Shown piece after piece: positions 45,358 to 54,494 of a stretch of DNA of 64,000 nucleotides. Location of the stretch: positions 33,214 through 97,213 of the forward strand of contig JAGXGC010000012.1 of NCBI GenBank assembly GCA_024636935.1, in the 5' to 3' direction. A model generated the notes under the pieces. The model saw nothing but the letters and a program-made list of their open reading frames with translations. It was not told where the DNA came from and searched no databases. Both the position numbers and the translations under genes were made by a program. How positions within the stretch are numbered: the first letter of the stretch is position 1; each line of letters begins with the position of its first letter. The stretch is from Sideroxydans sp. (lineage in GTDB: Bacteria; Pseudomonadota; Gammaproteobacteria; Burkholderiales; Gallionellaceae).

Positions 45358-46644
45358 TCAGTTGGCGTAACGGCAATAAGTCTCGCGCACAAAGAGTATC
45401 GCAATCAATCCCATGACGGCAAAGCCAAGCATGATGCCTATGCCGAATTGATAATCGACCAATCCCAACGGGGCCGTACTTCCCGCATGAGCTCGATCAA
45501 TCGCCCAACCCACCAGCGGTTGCATGATAGCTGTACCGAGAAAGGCACCTACGTTGACCACGCTGGTCGCCATGCCAGACAGCGCGGGCGGATTCACCTC
45601 TTTGGCGCAAGCCCAGCTCAAAGTGAAACTCGGCGCACTCAAACCCATCACTAGAAACAACAGATGGCTTAGCAAGCTGCTCATCTGCATACCCGTCCAA
45701 AGCACCACCCAGCACAGGCAATATACCAACGCACCGACGAACATCACCGGCTTGCGTCTTCCCAAACGATCCGACAGCGTACCGATGAAGAATGCACCGA
45801 TGGCGAATCCTGCCAGCAACAAGGTCGTGTGATCTGTCGCCACAGCACGATCCATCCCGTACACATCACGCAAAAATGGCACAGCCCACAATCCACCGAA
45901 GGCGAACAACGTCCCGGCCAAACCCATATTCACCCACAGGCCGGGCCAGGTCGCACGGTTCTTCATCACTACCAGCAAGCCGTCATACCAGTGCCCCTGG
46001 TGAGCCGGATGCGACTCCTTGCCATCAAGCTCACGCAGGCTGGGCAGACCTGCTTCGCCGGGATGGTTACGCACGAACCACCAAGACAAAGCTGCTAGAA
46101 AAAGTGAGATGACGCCTACCGCCACGAACACCGTGCGCCAAGAGACAAATCCCAGAGCCCAAGCCAATGGTGCCGCCGCCAATACTGAACCTAGATTACC
46201 CAGTAAAATCGTAGCGCCGGTCGCCGTGCCGAAGTGACGATCATGGAACCAGACTGCATTGAGTTTAAGCATGCAGATGAATGCGACAGACACGCCAAGT
46301 CCGACCAGCAAACGACCGATGGACGCCATCGCCAGCGTATCCGCCATGCCGAACATTATCGAACCGATGCCTGCGATGACGCCTCCGATAGCGACCACCC
46401 GACGCGGCCCCAGCGTATCCGCCAAGATGCCGGTGGGGATCTGCATCACGGTGTAAACGTAAAAATAGGTCGCGGCCAGCCTGCCCAGTGATGCGCCCGT
46501 GGTGTTGAACGCCAGTTGCAGGTCTGATGAGATCGCTGCCGGGGCAAAACGGTGGAAGAACGACAGCACATAGGCCAGCCCTACGATGGCGAAAGCTGTC
46601 CAGCGTAGGCGCACAAGTTGATTTGCTTGATGTGTGTTCAACAT
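45358..46644 (-). CDS. MFS transporter (12 helices)
   Basis: A 428-residue major facilitator. TM1 reads AIVGLAYVLSFFHRFAPAAIS, the 2-3 loop has GILADTLGPRRVV, and the second half repeats it with GTLSDRLGRRKPVM. VSVAFICMLKLNAVWF is typical of the sugar-phosphate/anion antiporter-like group often annotated in betaproteobacteria. The substrate is unknown. It starts 4 bases after the mscS stop, so the two may be cotranscribed. Confidence 0.85.
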   Translation of the reverse strand: MLNTHQANQLVRLRWTAFAIVGLAYVLSFFHRFAPAAISSDLQLAFNTTGASLGRLAATYFYVYTVMQIPTGILADTLGPRRVVAIGGVIAGIGSIMFGMADTLAMASIGRLLVGLGVSVAFICMLKLNAVWFHDRHFGTATGATILLGNLGSVLAAAPLAWALGFVSWRTVFVAVGVISLFLAALSWWFVRNHPGEAGLPSLRELDGKESHPAHQGHWYDGLLVVMKNRATWPGLWVNMGLAGTLFAFGGLWAVPFLRDVYGMDRAVATDHTTLLLAGFAIGAFFIGTLSDRLGRRKPVMFVGALVYCLCWVVLWTGMQMSSLLSHLLFLVMGLSAPSFTLSWACAKEVNPPALSGMATSVVNVGAFLGTAIMQPLVGWAIDRAHAGSTAPLGLVDYQFGIGIMLGFAVMGLIAILFVRETYCRYAN

Positions 46645-46648
46645 AAGA

Positions 46649-47692
46649 CTATGCGACCTTGTTCACGAACAGCGTCTGCGAAGGATAGGCAAATTCGACA
46701 CCCTCTTTTTCAAATGCCTCGAAGATCGACAGATTGATAGCCTGCTGAACATCCATGTATTTGGCGTAGTCGGCACCGACCACGTAGTACACGAACTCGA
46801 AGTTAAGGCTGAAATCGCCATAGTTTGCAAAATGTCCCCGGTCGAATTCAGCTTCTGCTTGTGACAGGATGATGTCTTTCACCATCTGCGGGATGCGCCT
46901 CAGTTTCTCGGCCGGAGTCTGATAAGTCACTCCCAGCTTGAATACGATCCTGCGCCGCTCCATCTTTTTGAAATTGTGGACGCGCGAGTTGGTCAGATCG
47001 GTATTGGAAAACACCAGTTGCTCTCCGCCCAGTGCGCGCAAGCGCGTGGTTTTGATGCCAACATGTTCCACCACACCCATCTTGTCGCCCACCACGATGA
47101 AGTCACCCACCGCGAACGGCTTGTCGAAGAAGATGACGAAGTAGCTGAACAGATCACCCAACACCGCCTGTGCCGCCAGCGCCACCGCGATACCGCCGAT
47201 ACCCAGACCCGCCACTACTGCCGAAATCTTCACACCCAGATTGTCGAGCAAGAACACCAGCGCCAGCACCCAGATCACAAAGTTGAGCAGCCCCCCGATA
47301 CCTTTGATCTGTTTCTCGCCACCATCAGAATCAGAAGTCGCTTTGAAATAGGACCCCAACAGATGATGGACGGCTGCCGTCAGAGTACGCACTGCCAGAA
47401 TGGTGATCAGCACGATGGAAGCGATATCGAATCCGCGCTCAAAATCCTTGCTTAGGTGCAGCGTATGCACTGAGGCATACAGCACGCCAAAATACAGGAT
47501 AGGCACCAGCGTGCGCTCAATCGCCTTGACCAGCAGATCATCCAGATTAGTAGCCGACAATTCAGCAAATTTCTTCAGGCGGCCAAGGATGTAGCGCTTG
47601 AAGAGATAGATCGCCAGCAAACCGCCCAGCAAGATAGCGAATGATGTGAGGTAACTCAGCACTGTGTTGCCGAAGTATGTTTTATCGAACAT
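46649..47692 (-). CDS. Mechanosensitive ion channel, MscS family
   Basis: A 347-residue protein with about five helices. The pore helix and following loop are clear: GIGGIAVALAAQAVLGDLFSYFVIFFDKPFAVGDFI (about residues 170-205), then the beta domain with VVEHVGIKTTRLRALGGEQLVFSN and a C-terminal alpha-beta region. It opens on membrane tension to release solutes in hypo-osmotic shock. It is divergent from the yaeQ gene and upstream of an MFS gene. Confidence 0.93.
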   Translation of the reverse strand: MFDKTYFGNTVLSYLTSFAILLGGLLAIYLFKRYILGRLKKFAELSATNLDDLLVKAIERTLVPILYFGVLYASVHTLHLSKDFERGFDIASIVLITILAVRTLTAAVHHLLGSYFKATSDSDGGEKQIKGIGGLLNFVIWVLALVFLLDNLGVKISAVVAGLGIGGIAVALAAQAVLGDLFSYFVIFFDKPFAVGDFIVVGDKMGVVEHVGIKTTRLRALGGEQLVFSNTDLTNSRVHNFKKMERRRIVFKLGVTYQTPAEKLRRIPQMVKDIILSQAEAEFDRGHFANYGDFSLNFEFVYYVVGADYAKYMDVQQAINLSIFEAFEKEGVEFAYPSQTLFVNKVA

Positions 47693-47803
47693 GAGTTGTC
47701 GTTTTCCTTATTTCGAATCCAGCAAAACCCCAGATAGGGCGATGCAATGCGCTATGCTTATGCCCCGCGCATTTTGCAGCAACGTACCGTAACAGGAAAA
47801 TAC

Positions 47804-48340
47804 ATGGCAATCAAAGCGACCGTCTTCAAGGCCAATCTGCAGATCGCTGACATGGAGCGGCATTACTATCAGGATCACGCGCTCACTCTTGCGCTGCATC
47901 CTTCCGAAACCGAAGAACGTATGATGGTGCGTCTGCTGGCATTCGCCCTGCATGCACATGAATATCTGGAGTTCGGACAGGGCATGACAGACGAGGATGC
48001 AGCCGACCTGTGGCAGAAAGACCTAACCGGCTCAATCGACCTGTGGATCGATGTCGGCATCCCGGACGAAAAGCTGATCCGCAAAGCCTGTGGTCGCGCC
48101 AGACAGGTGGTGGTGTACTGCTACGGCGGGCGTGTGGCAGATATGTGGTATGCGCAGAACCGTTCACAGTTCGAGCGTCAGAAGAACCTCACCATCATCA
48201 ACTTGCCGCCGGAGAGCACACGAAACTTACCCAAGCTGGTGCAACGCACCATGAATCTGCAATGCACCATTCAGGATGGTCAAGTCTGGTTGAGCGACGG
48301 TGAGAACAGCTTCGAGGTCGAGCGCATCAAACTGCGCTGA
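47804..48340 (+). CDS. yaeQ: YaeQ-family protein
   Basis: A 178-residue protein of the YaeQ family (PD-(D/E)XK nuclease-like fold). MAIKATVFKANLQIADMERHYYQDHALTLALHPSE is split over the first strand and helix; PDEKLIRKACGRARQVVVYCYGG is typical. AGGAAAA precedes the ATG. E. coli YaeQ has been linked to compensation of RfaH; its biochemical role is unclear. The gene converges on the grx4 gene. Confidence 0.92.
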   Translation: MAIKATVFKANLQIADMERHYYQDHALTLALHPSETEERMMVRLLAFALHAHEYLEFGQGMTDEDAADLWQKDLTGSIDLWIDVGIPDEKLIRKACGRARQVVVYCYGGRVADMWYAQNRSQFERQKNLTIINLPPESTRNLPKLVQRTMNLQCTIQDGQVWLSDGENSFEVERIKLR

Positions 48341-48352
48341 CCCCTGCCACGA

Positions 48353-48688
48353 TCAGGCGGTAGCAGTCGCCTTCTCGATCAGCGGCTGCAATTCGCCCTG
48401 CTCAAACATCGCCAGCATGATGTCGGAACCGCCGATCAACTCGCCCTGAATATAGAGCTGAGGAAAGGTGGGAAAGTCGGCGTAGAACTGCAAATAGTTC
48501 CATGCAACCGGATCTTCCAGCACGTTCACTGCCACATATTTCGAGACGCCTGCCGCCTTCAGCACTTGTGCAGCGCGTCCGGAGAATCCGCATTGCGGAA
48601 ATTGTGGCGTGCCTTTCATGTACAGCACGATAGGGTTTTCGGTCACTGTCTTGCGAATGATTTCCAGTGCGGCTTGTTTCTCGTCCAT
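48353..48688 (-). CDS. grxD: Monothiol glutaredoxin Grx4 (GrxD)
   Basis: A 111-residue CGFS glutaredoxin (Cys33 in FPQCGFSGRA), with KGTPQFPQCGFS, TFPQLYIQGELIGGSDI as the cis-Pro and glutathione-binding parts. Such proteins carry [2Fe-2S] clusters with BolA partners. The bolA gene lies 9 bases upstream, and tusE before it, which supports a role in iron-sulphur or iron homeostasis. Confidence 0.95.
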   Translation of the reverse strand: MDEKQAALEIIRKTVTENPIVLYMKGTPQFPQCGFSGRAAQVLKAAGVSKYVAVNVLEDPVAWNYLQFYADFPTFPQLYIQGELIGGSDIMLAMFEQGELQPLIEKATATA

Positions 48689-48697
48689 GTTGTTTCC

Positions 48698-48937
48698 TTA
48701 TTGAATGTTGGCCCACTGAGTGGGGGTCATTGTCTTCATCGACAGGGCGTGGATCTTCTCCATCTTGTCGCCAAGCACTTGGAACACCAGCTTGTGCTGT
48801 TGCAACAGGCCTTTGCCCTCAAAATCCTTGCTCACGATCACCGCCTCGAAATGGCGACCATCGCCTTCGACATGGATGTGTTCGCACGGCAGACCTTGCA
48901 GAATGAATTCTTTGACGTTATCAGGTGTGACTTTCAT
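48698..48937 (-). CDS. BolA-family protein
   Basis: A 79-residue BolA domain (VEGDGRHFEAVIVSKDFEGKG, QQHKLVFQVLGDKM, IHALSMKTMTP), with the conserved His as cluster ligand in KIHALSM. Length fits the BolA2/YrbA (IbaG) class. With Grx4, its downstream neighbour, it probably forms a [2Fe-2S] heterodimer. The gene lies in a tusE-bolA-grx4 operon with gaps of about 9 bases. Confidence 0.92.
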   Translation of the reverse strand: MKVTPDNVKEFILQGLPCEHIHVEGDGRHFEAVIVSKDFEGKGLLQQHKLVFQVLGDKMEKIHALSMKTMTPTQWANIQ

Positions 48938-48946
48938 CGATACCCC

Positions 48947-49240
48947 TCACACGCAACCGGTAGGTTTGGGCATGCCGCCGTATTTGGTGATCGGCTTCAT
49001 CGGGCCCGTCATCCATAGCTCAAAAACTTCCTTCTGGTCTTCCTCGATGAATTTGGCGAACTTGCGGATTGGCGGCACTGCGGCGAATTCTTCAAAATAC
49101 TCGCGCGCCTTCATGATCTGTTCCCACTTCTTGTCGTTCAGTTCGTATCCATCGGCATCGGCCATGGCTCGACCAATCTCTTCGGTCCAATCGCCCATAT
49201 CGACAAGATATCCGTCGCCATCACGTTCTGGTAACTGCAT
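48947..49240 (-). CDS. tusE: TusE/DsrC-family sulphur relay protein
   Basis: A 97-residue protein of the DsrC/TusE fold. WTEEIGRAMADADGYELNDKKWEQI and the end GGMPKPTGCV are diagnostic, with the reactive penultimate Cys96. The second Cys of true DsrC, about 10 residues earlier, is missing (ITKYGG), which points to TusE-type sulphur transfer to tRNA rather than dissimilatory sulphur metabolism. It is the first gene of the operon with bolA and grx4. Confidence 0.9.
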   Translation of the reverse strand: MQLPERDGDGYLVDMGDWTEEIGRAMADADGYELNDKKWEQIMKAREYFEEFAAVPPIRKFAKFIEEDQKEVFELWMTGPMKPITKYGGMPKPTGCV

Positions 49241-49346
49241 GGTCTGCTCCTCTCAGGTGAATTAAGTGCAGCCATTTAACCTAACTTGAGTAATTTAGTC
49301 AATTACTCCTAATGGGGGGGTATGGGATGACGACGCCAGACAAGCA

Positions 49347-50903
49347 TTAATTAAGGGTCAGTTCGACCAGCTTGGCATCTTCGACACGGATATGATGGGT
49401 CAGCCAGTCACGCAGGTAGGCCAGCACGTCGAACTGGGCAACCAGAGGGTTGGCGTGCAGCTCCTCGTAGAATTCGCCGATCTTCTCCTCGAAGGCATGG
49501 TGCTGGTGCAACTGCTGATCGATTCCATTAAAGCCGTAATGGTTCATCATCTGCTCCTCGGAGCGGAAATGGATCTTGGCATAGGCATCCAGCGCCTTGA
49601 TCAAACGCGCCACCTCGCGAGCACCGCGCTTGCGAATCACCACTTGGTAGAGGTCGTTGATCAGGTCGAACAGATAACGGTGATGTTCATCGATGACATC
49701 GATGCCCACACTCAAGCTGTCGTCCCAAGGCATCCACTCGTCCTCGCGATGGCGGATCGGTGGCAGGGTCAATACTTGCTTGGGATCGATGATGTCATCC
49801 CGGTAAAGCTCGCGTATGCGCAATATCTCAGGCATCGCGCTGTCGAAAGCCTGAACCACCGTCGGATCGAAATGTTTGCCCGCTTCGGACATCACCCAGT
49901 CATGCGCTTGCTCCACCGTCCACGGTTCTTTGTAGGGGCGGGTAGAAGTGAGCGCATCGAACACGTCGGCAACCGCGCAGATACGCGCCAACAGGGGTAT
50001 CTCCTCGCCCTTCATACCCTTCGGATAGCCTTTACCATCCCAGCGTTCGTGATGAGAACCGGCGATATCACGCGCAGCTCTGATCAACTCGTCCTTGCCT
50101 TCTAGGATAGTGACGCCGATGTCAGTATGCTTTTTCATCACCTCGAACTCTTCGTCGGTCAATTTGCCCGGCTTCAACAGCACCGCATCGGCGATACCTA
50201 TCTTGCCAACATCGTGCATAGGGGCGGCGACATACAACAGTTCACGCTGAGCATCAGGAAGCCGCATGGCCTTGGCGATGGATTGCGCATAATTGGTCAT
50301 GCGCATGATGTGCCAGCCAGTTTCGTTGTCACGATATTCGGATGCCACTCCGAGGCTGCGGATGGCATCAGCCCTGGCTTCTTCCAGTTCCAGCTCACGA
50401 ATCCGCAGCGTCTCCATAGACAAAGTGCGCTGCACCAGACCGGACATAGCCCTTGCCAGATCACTGAAGAAATCCTCGTAGACTTCACACAGTTCATAAC
50501 CCATCGGGACGAACAGGGTCACATAACCGATGTAGCGCCCTTCGACGCGTAACGGCAGCAGCATGATACGGGCATGGACAATGGCGCCAAGGGCAGAATC
50601 CTCATAGGAAGCCTGTTTGGTATGACAGCGTTCCACTGCACTTGGCTCGGGGAGATGCAAATCCGCCCAATCCATAGGATTTTCCCAAGCGGGCGGCATG
50701 CCGAACTGAGCAACTTGAAAATATTTCCCACGGGGGTTAACCAGCAGAATCGCACCGCGCGACTCGAGGGGAATATCTCGATACTCCTTTATCAGGATGA
50801 ATAGGTGCTCAAGCAGAACATCCAAATCACCGGAATCACTCCCGGAAACCGTCAATTCAAAGACCAGCTTACTGATTTCAGCCTTTTCCCGACCTTGAGC
50901 CAT
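49347..50903 (-). CDS. GAF / HD-GYP c-di-GMP phosphodiesterase with C-terminal hemerythrin domain
   Basis: A 518-residue protein. Residues about 1-175 are GAF-like, 190-360 are HD-GYP with HDVGKIGI, HHERWDGKGYPKG and the YRDD-type end, and 395-518 are hemerythrin (IDEHHRYLF, HFRSEEQMM, HHIRVEDAKL). HD-GYP residues look complete for c-di-GMP hydrolysis. In the hemerythrin part the fourth His position is Gln (QQLHQHH, with a His two residues later). The start has AGGAG six bases away; an earlier ATG is less supported. It likely senses O2 or redox state and degrades c-di-GMP. Confidence 0.88.
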   Translation of the reverse strand: MAQGREKAEISKLVFELTVSGSDSGDLDVLLEHLFILIKEYRDIPLESRGAILLVNPRGKYFQVAQFGMPPAWENPMDWADLHLPEPSAVERCHTKQASYEDSALGAIVHARIMLLPLRVEGRYIGYVTLFVPMGYELCEVYEDFFSDLARAMSGLVQRTLSMETLRIRELELEEARADAIRSLGVASEYRDNETGWHIMRMTNYAQSIAKAMRLPDAQRELLYVAAPMHDVGKIGIADAVLLKPGKLTDEEFEVMKKHTDIGVTILEGKDELIRAARDIAGSHHERWDGKGYPKGMKGEEIPLLARICAVADVFDALTSTRPYKEPWTVEQAHDWVMSEAGKHFDPTVVQAFDSAMPEILRIRELYRDDIIDPKQVLTLPPIRHREDEWMPWDDSLSVGIDVIDEHHRYLFDLINDLYQVVIRKRGAREVARLIKALDAYAKIHFRSEEQMMNHYGFNGIDQQLHQHHAFEEKIGEFYEELHANPLVAQFDVLAYLRDWLTHHIRVEDAKLVELTLN

Positions 50904-51139
50904 CGACCACTCCTCCCTATCGCAATGATGTTCCATCACATACGTTATCGTTGATACATGCCAACGAAAATTTTATGTATTAGGGCATATTACATTCAAT
51001 CTGACAATTCCCGCTTGACGATATTCTCATCTCGCTTATCCCGGCGAGCCATCCGGAGAAGCTTTATAGTCAATATCGGACAGTCAGGTGATAATCCCTG
51101 CACTCTTTTGTCCATTCACAAACTGAAGCGGAGTCAATC

Positions 51140-51733
51140 ATGCCCAACGCCCCTTTGAATCAAACAGCTCTGGATCAGCTCTTTCTCGCCGCGCACACCC
51201 ACAACGCTTGGATCGACCGACCGGTCAGCGAAGAATTGCTGCATCAGCTGTACGACACCCTGCGTATGGCTCCAACCTCGGCCAATTCCAGCCCGGCGCG
51301 CATCGTGTTCATAAAATCAAAAGGAGCCAAAGAGATGTTACTTCCAGCCTTGATGGAGGGAAATCGCGCCAAGGTCATGGCTGCACCGGTCACCGCCATC
51401 ATCGGCCACGACTTGAATTTCCATGAGCAGCTAGGAAAACTATTTCCAAATGCACCAGACGCACCAAACTGGTTCAGCGACCCACAAGTCGCTCAAACCA
51501 CAGCTTTTCGCAACGGCACTTTGCAAGGGGCTTATCTGATCATAGCGGCGCGCGCACTCGGCCTAGATTGCGGTCCGATGTCCGGCTTTGACAATACAAA
51601 AGTGGATGAGCTGTTTTTTACGGGAACGAATGTGAAATCAAACTTCATCTGCAGCCTCGGCTACGGTGACCCCAAGGGTGTCTATCCGCGCAATCCAAGA
51701 CTGAGTTTCGAGGAAGCCTGCCGCATCGAGTGA
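51140..51733 (+). CDS. Nitroreductase-family protein, RutE/HadB-like
   Basis: A 197-residue FMN enzyme. [31 protein letters not shown] is the FMN-binding start of the RutE-like group; [17 protein letters not shown] and [14 protein letters not shown] are typical of the 3-hydroxypropanoate dehydrogenase RutE class. Other rut genes are absent, so its role is more likely general aldehyde or nitro reduction. It is a single gene that converges on the FabMG-like gene. Confidence 0.85.
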   Translation: MPNAPLNQTALDQLFLAAHTHNAWIDRPVSEELLHQLYDTLRMAPTSANSSPARIVFIKSKGAKEMLLPALMEGNRAKVMAAPVTAIIGHDLNFHEQLGKLFPNAPDAPNWFSDPQVAQTTAFRNGTLQGAYLIIAARALGLDCGPMSGFDNTKVDELFFTGTNVKSNFICSLGYGDPKGVYPRNPRLSFEEACRIE

Positions 51734-51744
51734 TACGGAGGTCA

Positions 51745-51762
51745 GCGTGCCGGGCGGCACGC
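51745..51762. terminator. GC-rich hairpin between convergent genes
   Basis: GCGTGCC-GGGC-GGCACGC forms a perfect 7-bp stem in the 33-base space between the nitroreductase stop and the FabMG-like stop. No U-tract is seen. It could stop transcription from either side. Confidence 0.42.
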
Positions 51763-51766
51763 GGGG

Positions 51767-53083
51767 TCAGGTGTGCATCTGATTCAGTTGCTTGGCGATC
51801 ACGTCGTGGTTCAGCCACAGCACAGGACCGGCCGGATTCGATGTCTCATGGAACATCAACGGGCCAGTGCCTTCCAGCACCAATGCACTCAACACATCCG
51901 TCACCAGCGCATCGCGCGTCTTGTGCATCTTAGTGATGGCCTCAGAAGTACCGATCATCACATCAGCCAATTCAGCCGTGTTATCCATCGGCCAGGCTTC
52001 AAAGTTACGGAAGCCTTTCATCACGACGCTATCGTTATAGTCATCGATGGTATGTAACAAGTTCTCCAGAGACTCACCTTCCTGCAGCACTTCACGACAA
52101 GCTTGCCATTGCGTTTCTGCCCAAGCACTGCCACCTTCCTGCTTCAAAGCCTTCAGCAAGGGGAATAGCGACAACTCCACTCCAACGAAGATATCGGACG
52201 AGTTGGTACGGATCTCTGGACAGTTGTACACCGTCGCCTTGATACCTTGCGCCCAAGCCGCTTCCGCGTGTTGCTCTAGGCGCATCTTGGCGCGGCCTTG
52301 CGTGTAGTTGGTGTAGGTCTGCCACTCGTACTTACCATCGATGAGAATCTCAGTCCCGTGGTAACCGTAAGCGGTGTATCGCACTTGCCCACCGGTCTTC
52401 TCCAGACGGGCACGGATCGCTGCGCTGCCTTCAATCAGATGTTGGAAGGTATTGGCTGTAACTTCGTCAAAGTTCATCAGGATCAGTTTTCCCAAGTCGC
52501 TATTGACCAGCGCACTGGAAGGCATGAAACGCTCGCCACGCCCCTTGTATATGCGGTTAGCAATAGCCAGGAATACCTTCACTTTGGGAATACCACCGGC
52601 CATGGTGTGAGCGAAGAAAGCATTGGCTCCGTCCGGGATCATGCTGTCCAGTTCGGCCATCACCTTAGCGACAGAATCCTTGAAACGTTGCACGCCCGTA
52701 GCACGGCATTTTTCGACCTGAGACCAATCCAGTTTGTCGGTCTGCCAACTCTTCAGCGTCATGCCAGAGATCAGATCGGTCGGAGTTTGTTCGCCTGCAG
52801 GCGCATCCAGATCGAAACCTGCCATCAGCGGCACGTTGATGATGCGGCCGCCCAAATTCGCTTCAGCCGTTGCCAGTTCTTCTGCGGTCAGTGCGCGCAG
52901 TGCGTTATTCTCATCACGACGTCCGACCGTGACGCCTACGACGGTCATGCCCGCTTTGCGAGCCTCATTGATCAGACCGTTGGCATAGCCCCGTCCGAAC
53001 AGTTCGCCGAACAACACAAAGACATCGCCTTTGCGAAATATGTTGGACTGGGGAACGTTGCGTAAAGGGATCGGTGCTTTCAT
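51767..53083 (-). CDS. FabMG-like enoyl-ACP reductase family protein (tentative)
   Basis: A 438-residue soluble protein. FVLFGELFGRGYANGLINEARKAGMTVVGVTVGRR at the N-terminus is a Rossmann-like start; later AFFAHTMAGGIPKVKVFL, NSDLGKLILMNFDEVTANTFQHLIEGS and NCPEIRTNSSDIFVGVELSLFPLL are conserved in a betaproteobacterial family that I recall as enoyl-ACP reductase FabMG-like. I am unsure of the enzyme activity. The ATG was placed with GGAG 8 bases upstream. No other fatty-acid genes are nearby. Confidence 0.6.
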   Translation of the reverse strand: MKAPIPLRNVPQSNIFRKGDVFVLFGELFGRGYANGLINEARKAGMTVVGVTVGRRDENNALRALTAEELATAEANLGGRIINVPLMAGFDLDAPAGEQTPTDLISGMTLKSWQTDKLDWSQVEKCRATGVQRFKDSVAKVMAELDSMIPDGANAFFAHTMAGGIPKVKVFLAIANRIYKGRGERFMPSSALVNSDLGKLILMNFDEVTANTFQHLIEGSAAIRARLEKTGGQVRYTAYGYHGTEILIDGKYEWQTYTNYTQGRAKMRLEQHAEAAWAQGIKATVYNCPEIRTNSSDIFVGVELSLFPLLKALKQEGGSAWAETQWQACREVLQEGESLENLLHTIDDYNDSVVMKGFRNFEAWPMDNTAELADVMIGTSEAITKMHKTRDALVTDVLSALVLEGTGPLMFHETSNPAGPVLWLNHDVIAKQLNQMHT

Positions 53084-53204
53084 TCGATGGACTCCGTTTA
53101 ATGTTTGGTAGCAAGACTGACCCGCAGGCAGCTCGCGAGGGCGCAATTGTACAGAATAAGGGCTAATACAGCCTACCTTCGATACCTGCTGCCTCGGGCA
53201 GTTC

Positions 53205-53543
53205 CTAGTCGAGCAGAGTAATGACGGTGACTGCTGTCATCTTGTCGATATCAAGCTGCAAGTCACAGTACTCATTGACTTCTTGCATCGGCGTTGGGTC
53301 ATCAGCACAACTGCAACCCCCTATCACTCCCTGGAAAAATATCCCGACTCGCACACGTAGCCCTACAGCGGATGTCTCCAAGCCTTTCAGAACAACTGTG
53401 ATCGGGCTGTCCGTCACCGAACTACTCGACACCAAAGCCTGTTGCAGAGGCAGTTCTTCTGCCTGTCGCGACAACTCCTGCTTTAGCACCTGCTCAAATG
53501 AAGGCGTTCCCCAAGCCCCCAATGAATCCTCAAGCAATAGCAT
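53205..53543 (-). CDS. Hypothetical protein with CSC motif
   Basis: A 112-residue protein I do not recognise with certainty. The C-terminal half has GGCSCADDPTPMQEVNEYC, a short Cys-rich stretch followed by acidic residues, and the sequence ends with a beta-like segment. The N-terminal part is Glu/Gln rich. No signal peptide. It lies between the FabMG-like gene and the divergent FliD-like gene, with small gaps of about 120-130 bases. The reading frame is otherwise supported only by length and codon use. Confidence 0.6.
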   Translation of the reverse strand: MLLLEDSLGAWGTPSFEQVLKQELSRQAEELPLQQALVSSSSVTDSPITVVLKGLETSAVGLRVRVGIFFQGVIGGCSCADDPTPMQEVNEYCDLQLDIDKMTAVTVITLLD

Positions 53544-53676
53544 TCAAAACCCCCAGTTCTTTAAGGTTGATCGCATACCCCTTAAGCCCGAAATCGGTAT
53601 AAATCACCATTCAATCAGAGTAGGATGAATCAAGCGAGCGATCATTCAGCTGTCTGGTTTCGTCGCGGGGAGTTCA

Positions 53677-54486
53677 ATGATGGATCCCTTAAGTTACATC
53701 AATTACAACACCTCTCTAGCCAGCATCTTTGCCAATGATGCAGTCACGCCATCCTACGGCTTGTTGTCATCCCAACTGAGTCTCTCGACTCCCAGCATCT
53801 TCAATAACAACTCAACCTATGTCGGCATCTCTGCAAGAGGACAATTACTATCAGCCGCAGTCACGTTTCAGAACACCTTACGTACTTTAGGCCCAAGCAG
53901 TTCATCCTCACAACCTGATATCGAAAGCCTGACGCGCAACGCCCAAAGGCTGGTTGATAGCTTCAACAGTCTGCAACACAGTGTCGCAGACCTTAATAAT
54001 ACGAATGGACTGCCGACCACGGGCGTGACAGGCGCCTCGAATCTGACCCAACCACTCAATACACAGGTGCAGGCGAGTTATGCCAATGGCGATTCATCGC
54101 TGACTCAACTCTCGCAACTGGGCATCACATTTCAGGCATCCCGCTTTCCCGGTGAAGCTGCCAGCTTGAGTCTTGATCAAAACACTTTAGAAGCTGCTTT
54201 CGAAACAGATGCCGCCGGTGCAGCTTCCCTGCTATCGACAGCCACCAGTGCATTCAGTGAAGTGACCAGTAAGTTCATCAGCCAATCAGGTAGTCAGTAC
54301 GCAACTCTCGATGCGCTGATGCAATCTTCATCGGATTACCTGCCTCTCTTCGACACACCGCAACGACAAGCCTATAACGACCTGTTCAGCATGCTGTCCA
54401 GTCAGCCTCAGAGCGGCAACACGAATTGGGGAAGAGTTTATTCAGCCATGAACGAATACAATCTGATCTCACAACTATTCGGTTGA
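53677..54486 (+). CDS. FliD-like (flagellar cap C-terminal) orphan protein
   Basis: A 269-residue protein without signal peptide. The Ser/Asn/Gln-rich composition and the segment SLTQLSQLGITFQ ... LSLDQNTLEAAFETDAAGAASLLSTA match the C-terminal part of the flagellar hook-associated protein FliD. The rest is not FliD-like, and no flagellar gene is near. ATG-ATG at the start both fit GGGGAG (4 or 7 bases). It may be a secreted or structural protein, or a relic of FliD. Its stop is 8 bases from the convergent pepD. Confidence 0.6.
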   Translation: MMDPLSYINYNTSLASIFANDAVTPSYGLLSSQLSLSTPSIFNNNSTYVGISARGQLLSAAVTFQNTLRTLGPSSSSSQPDIESLTRNAQRLVDSFNSLQHSVADLNNTNGLPTTGVTGASNLTQPLNTQVQASYANGDSSLTQLSQLGITFQASRFPGEAASLSLDQNTLEAAFETDAAGAASLLSTATSAFSEVTSKFISQSGSQYATLDALMQSSSDYLPLFDTPQRQAYNDLFSMLSSQPQSGNTNWGRVYSAMNEYNLISQLFG

Positions 54487-54494
54487 ACAAGAGT

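Noticed and set aside
48947..49240. DsrC of dissimilatory sulphur oxidation
   Set aside because: Only the terminal Cys is present; the second Cys of DsrC is missing and no dsr genes are near, so TusE is preferred.
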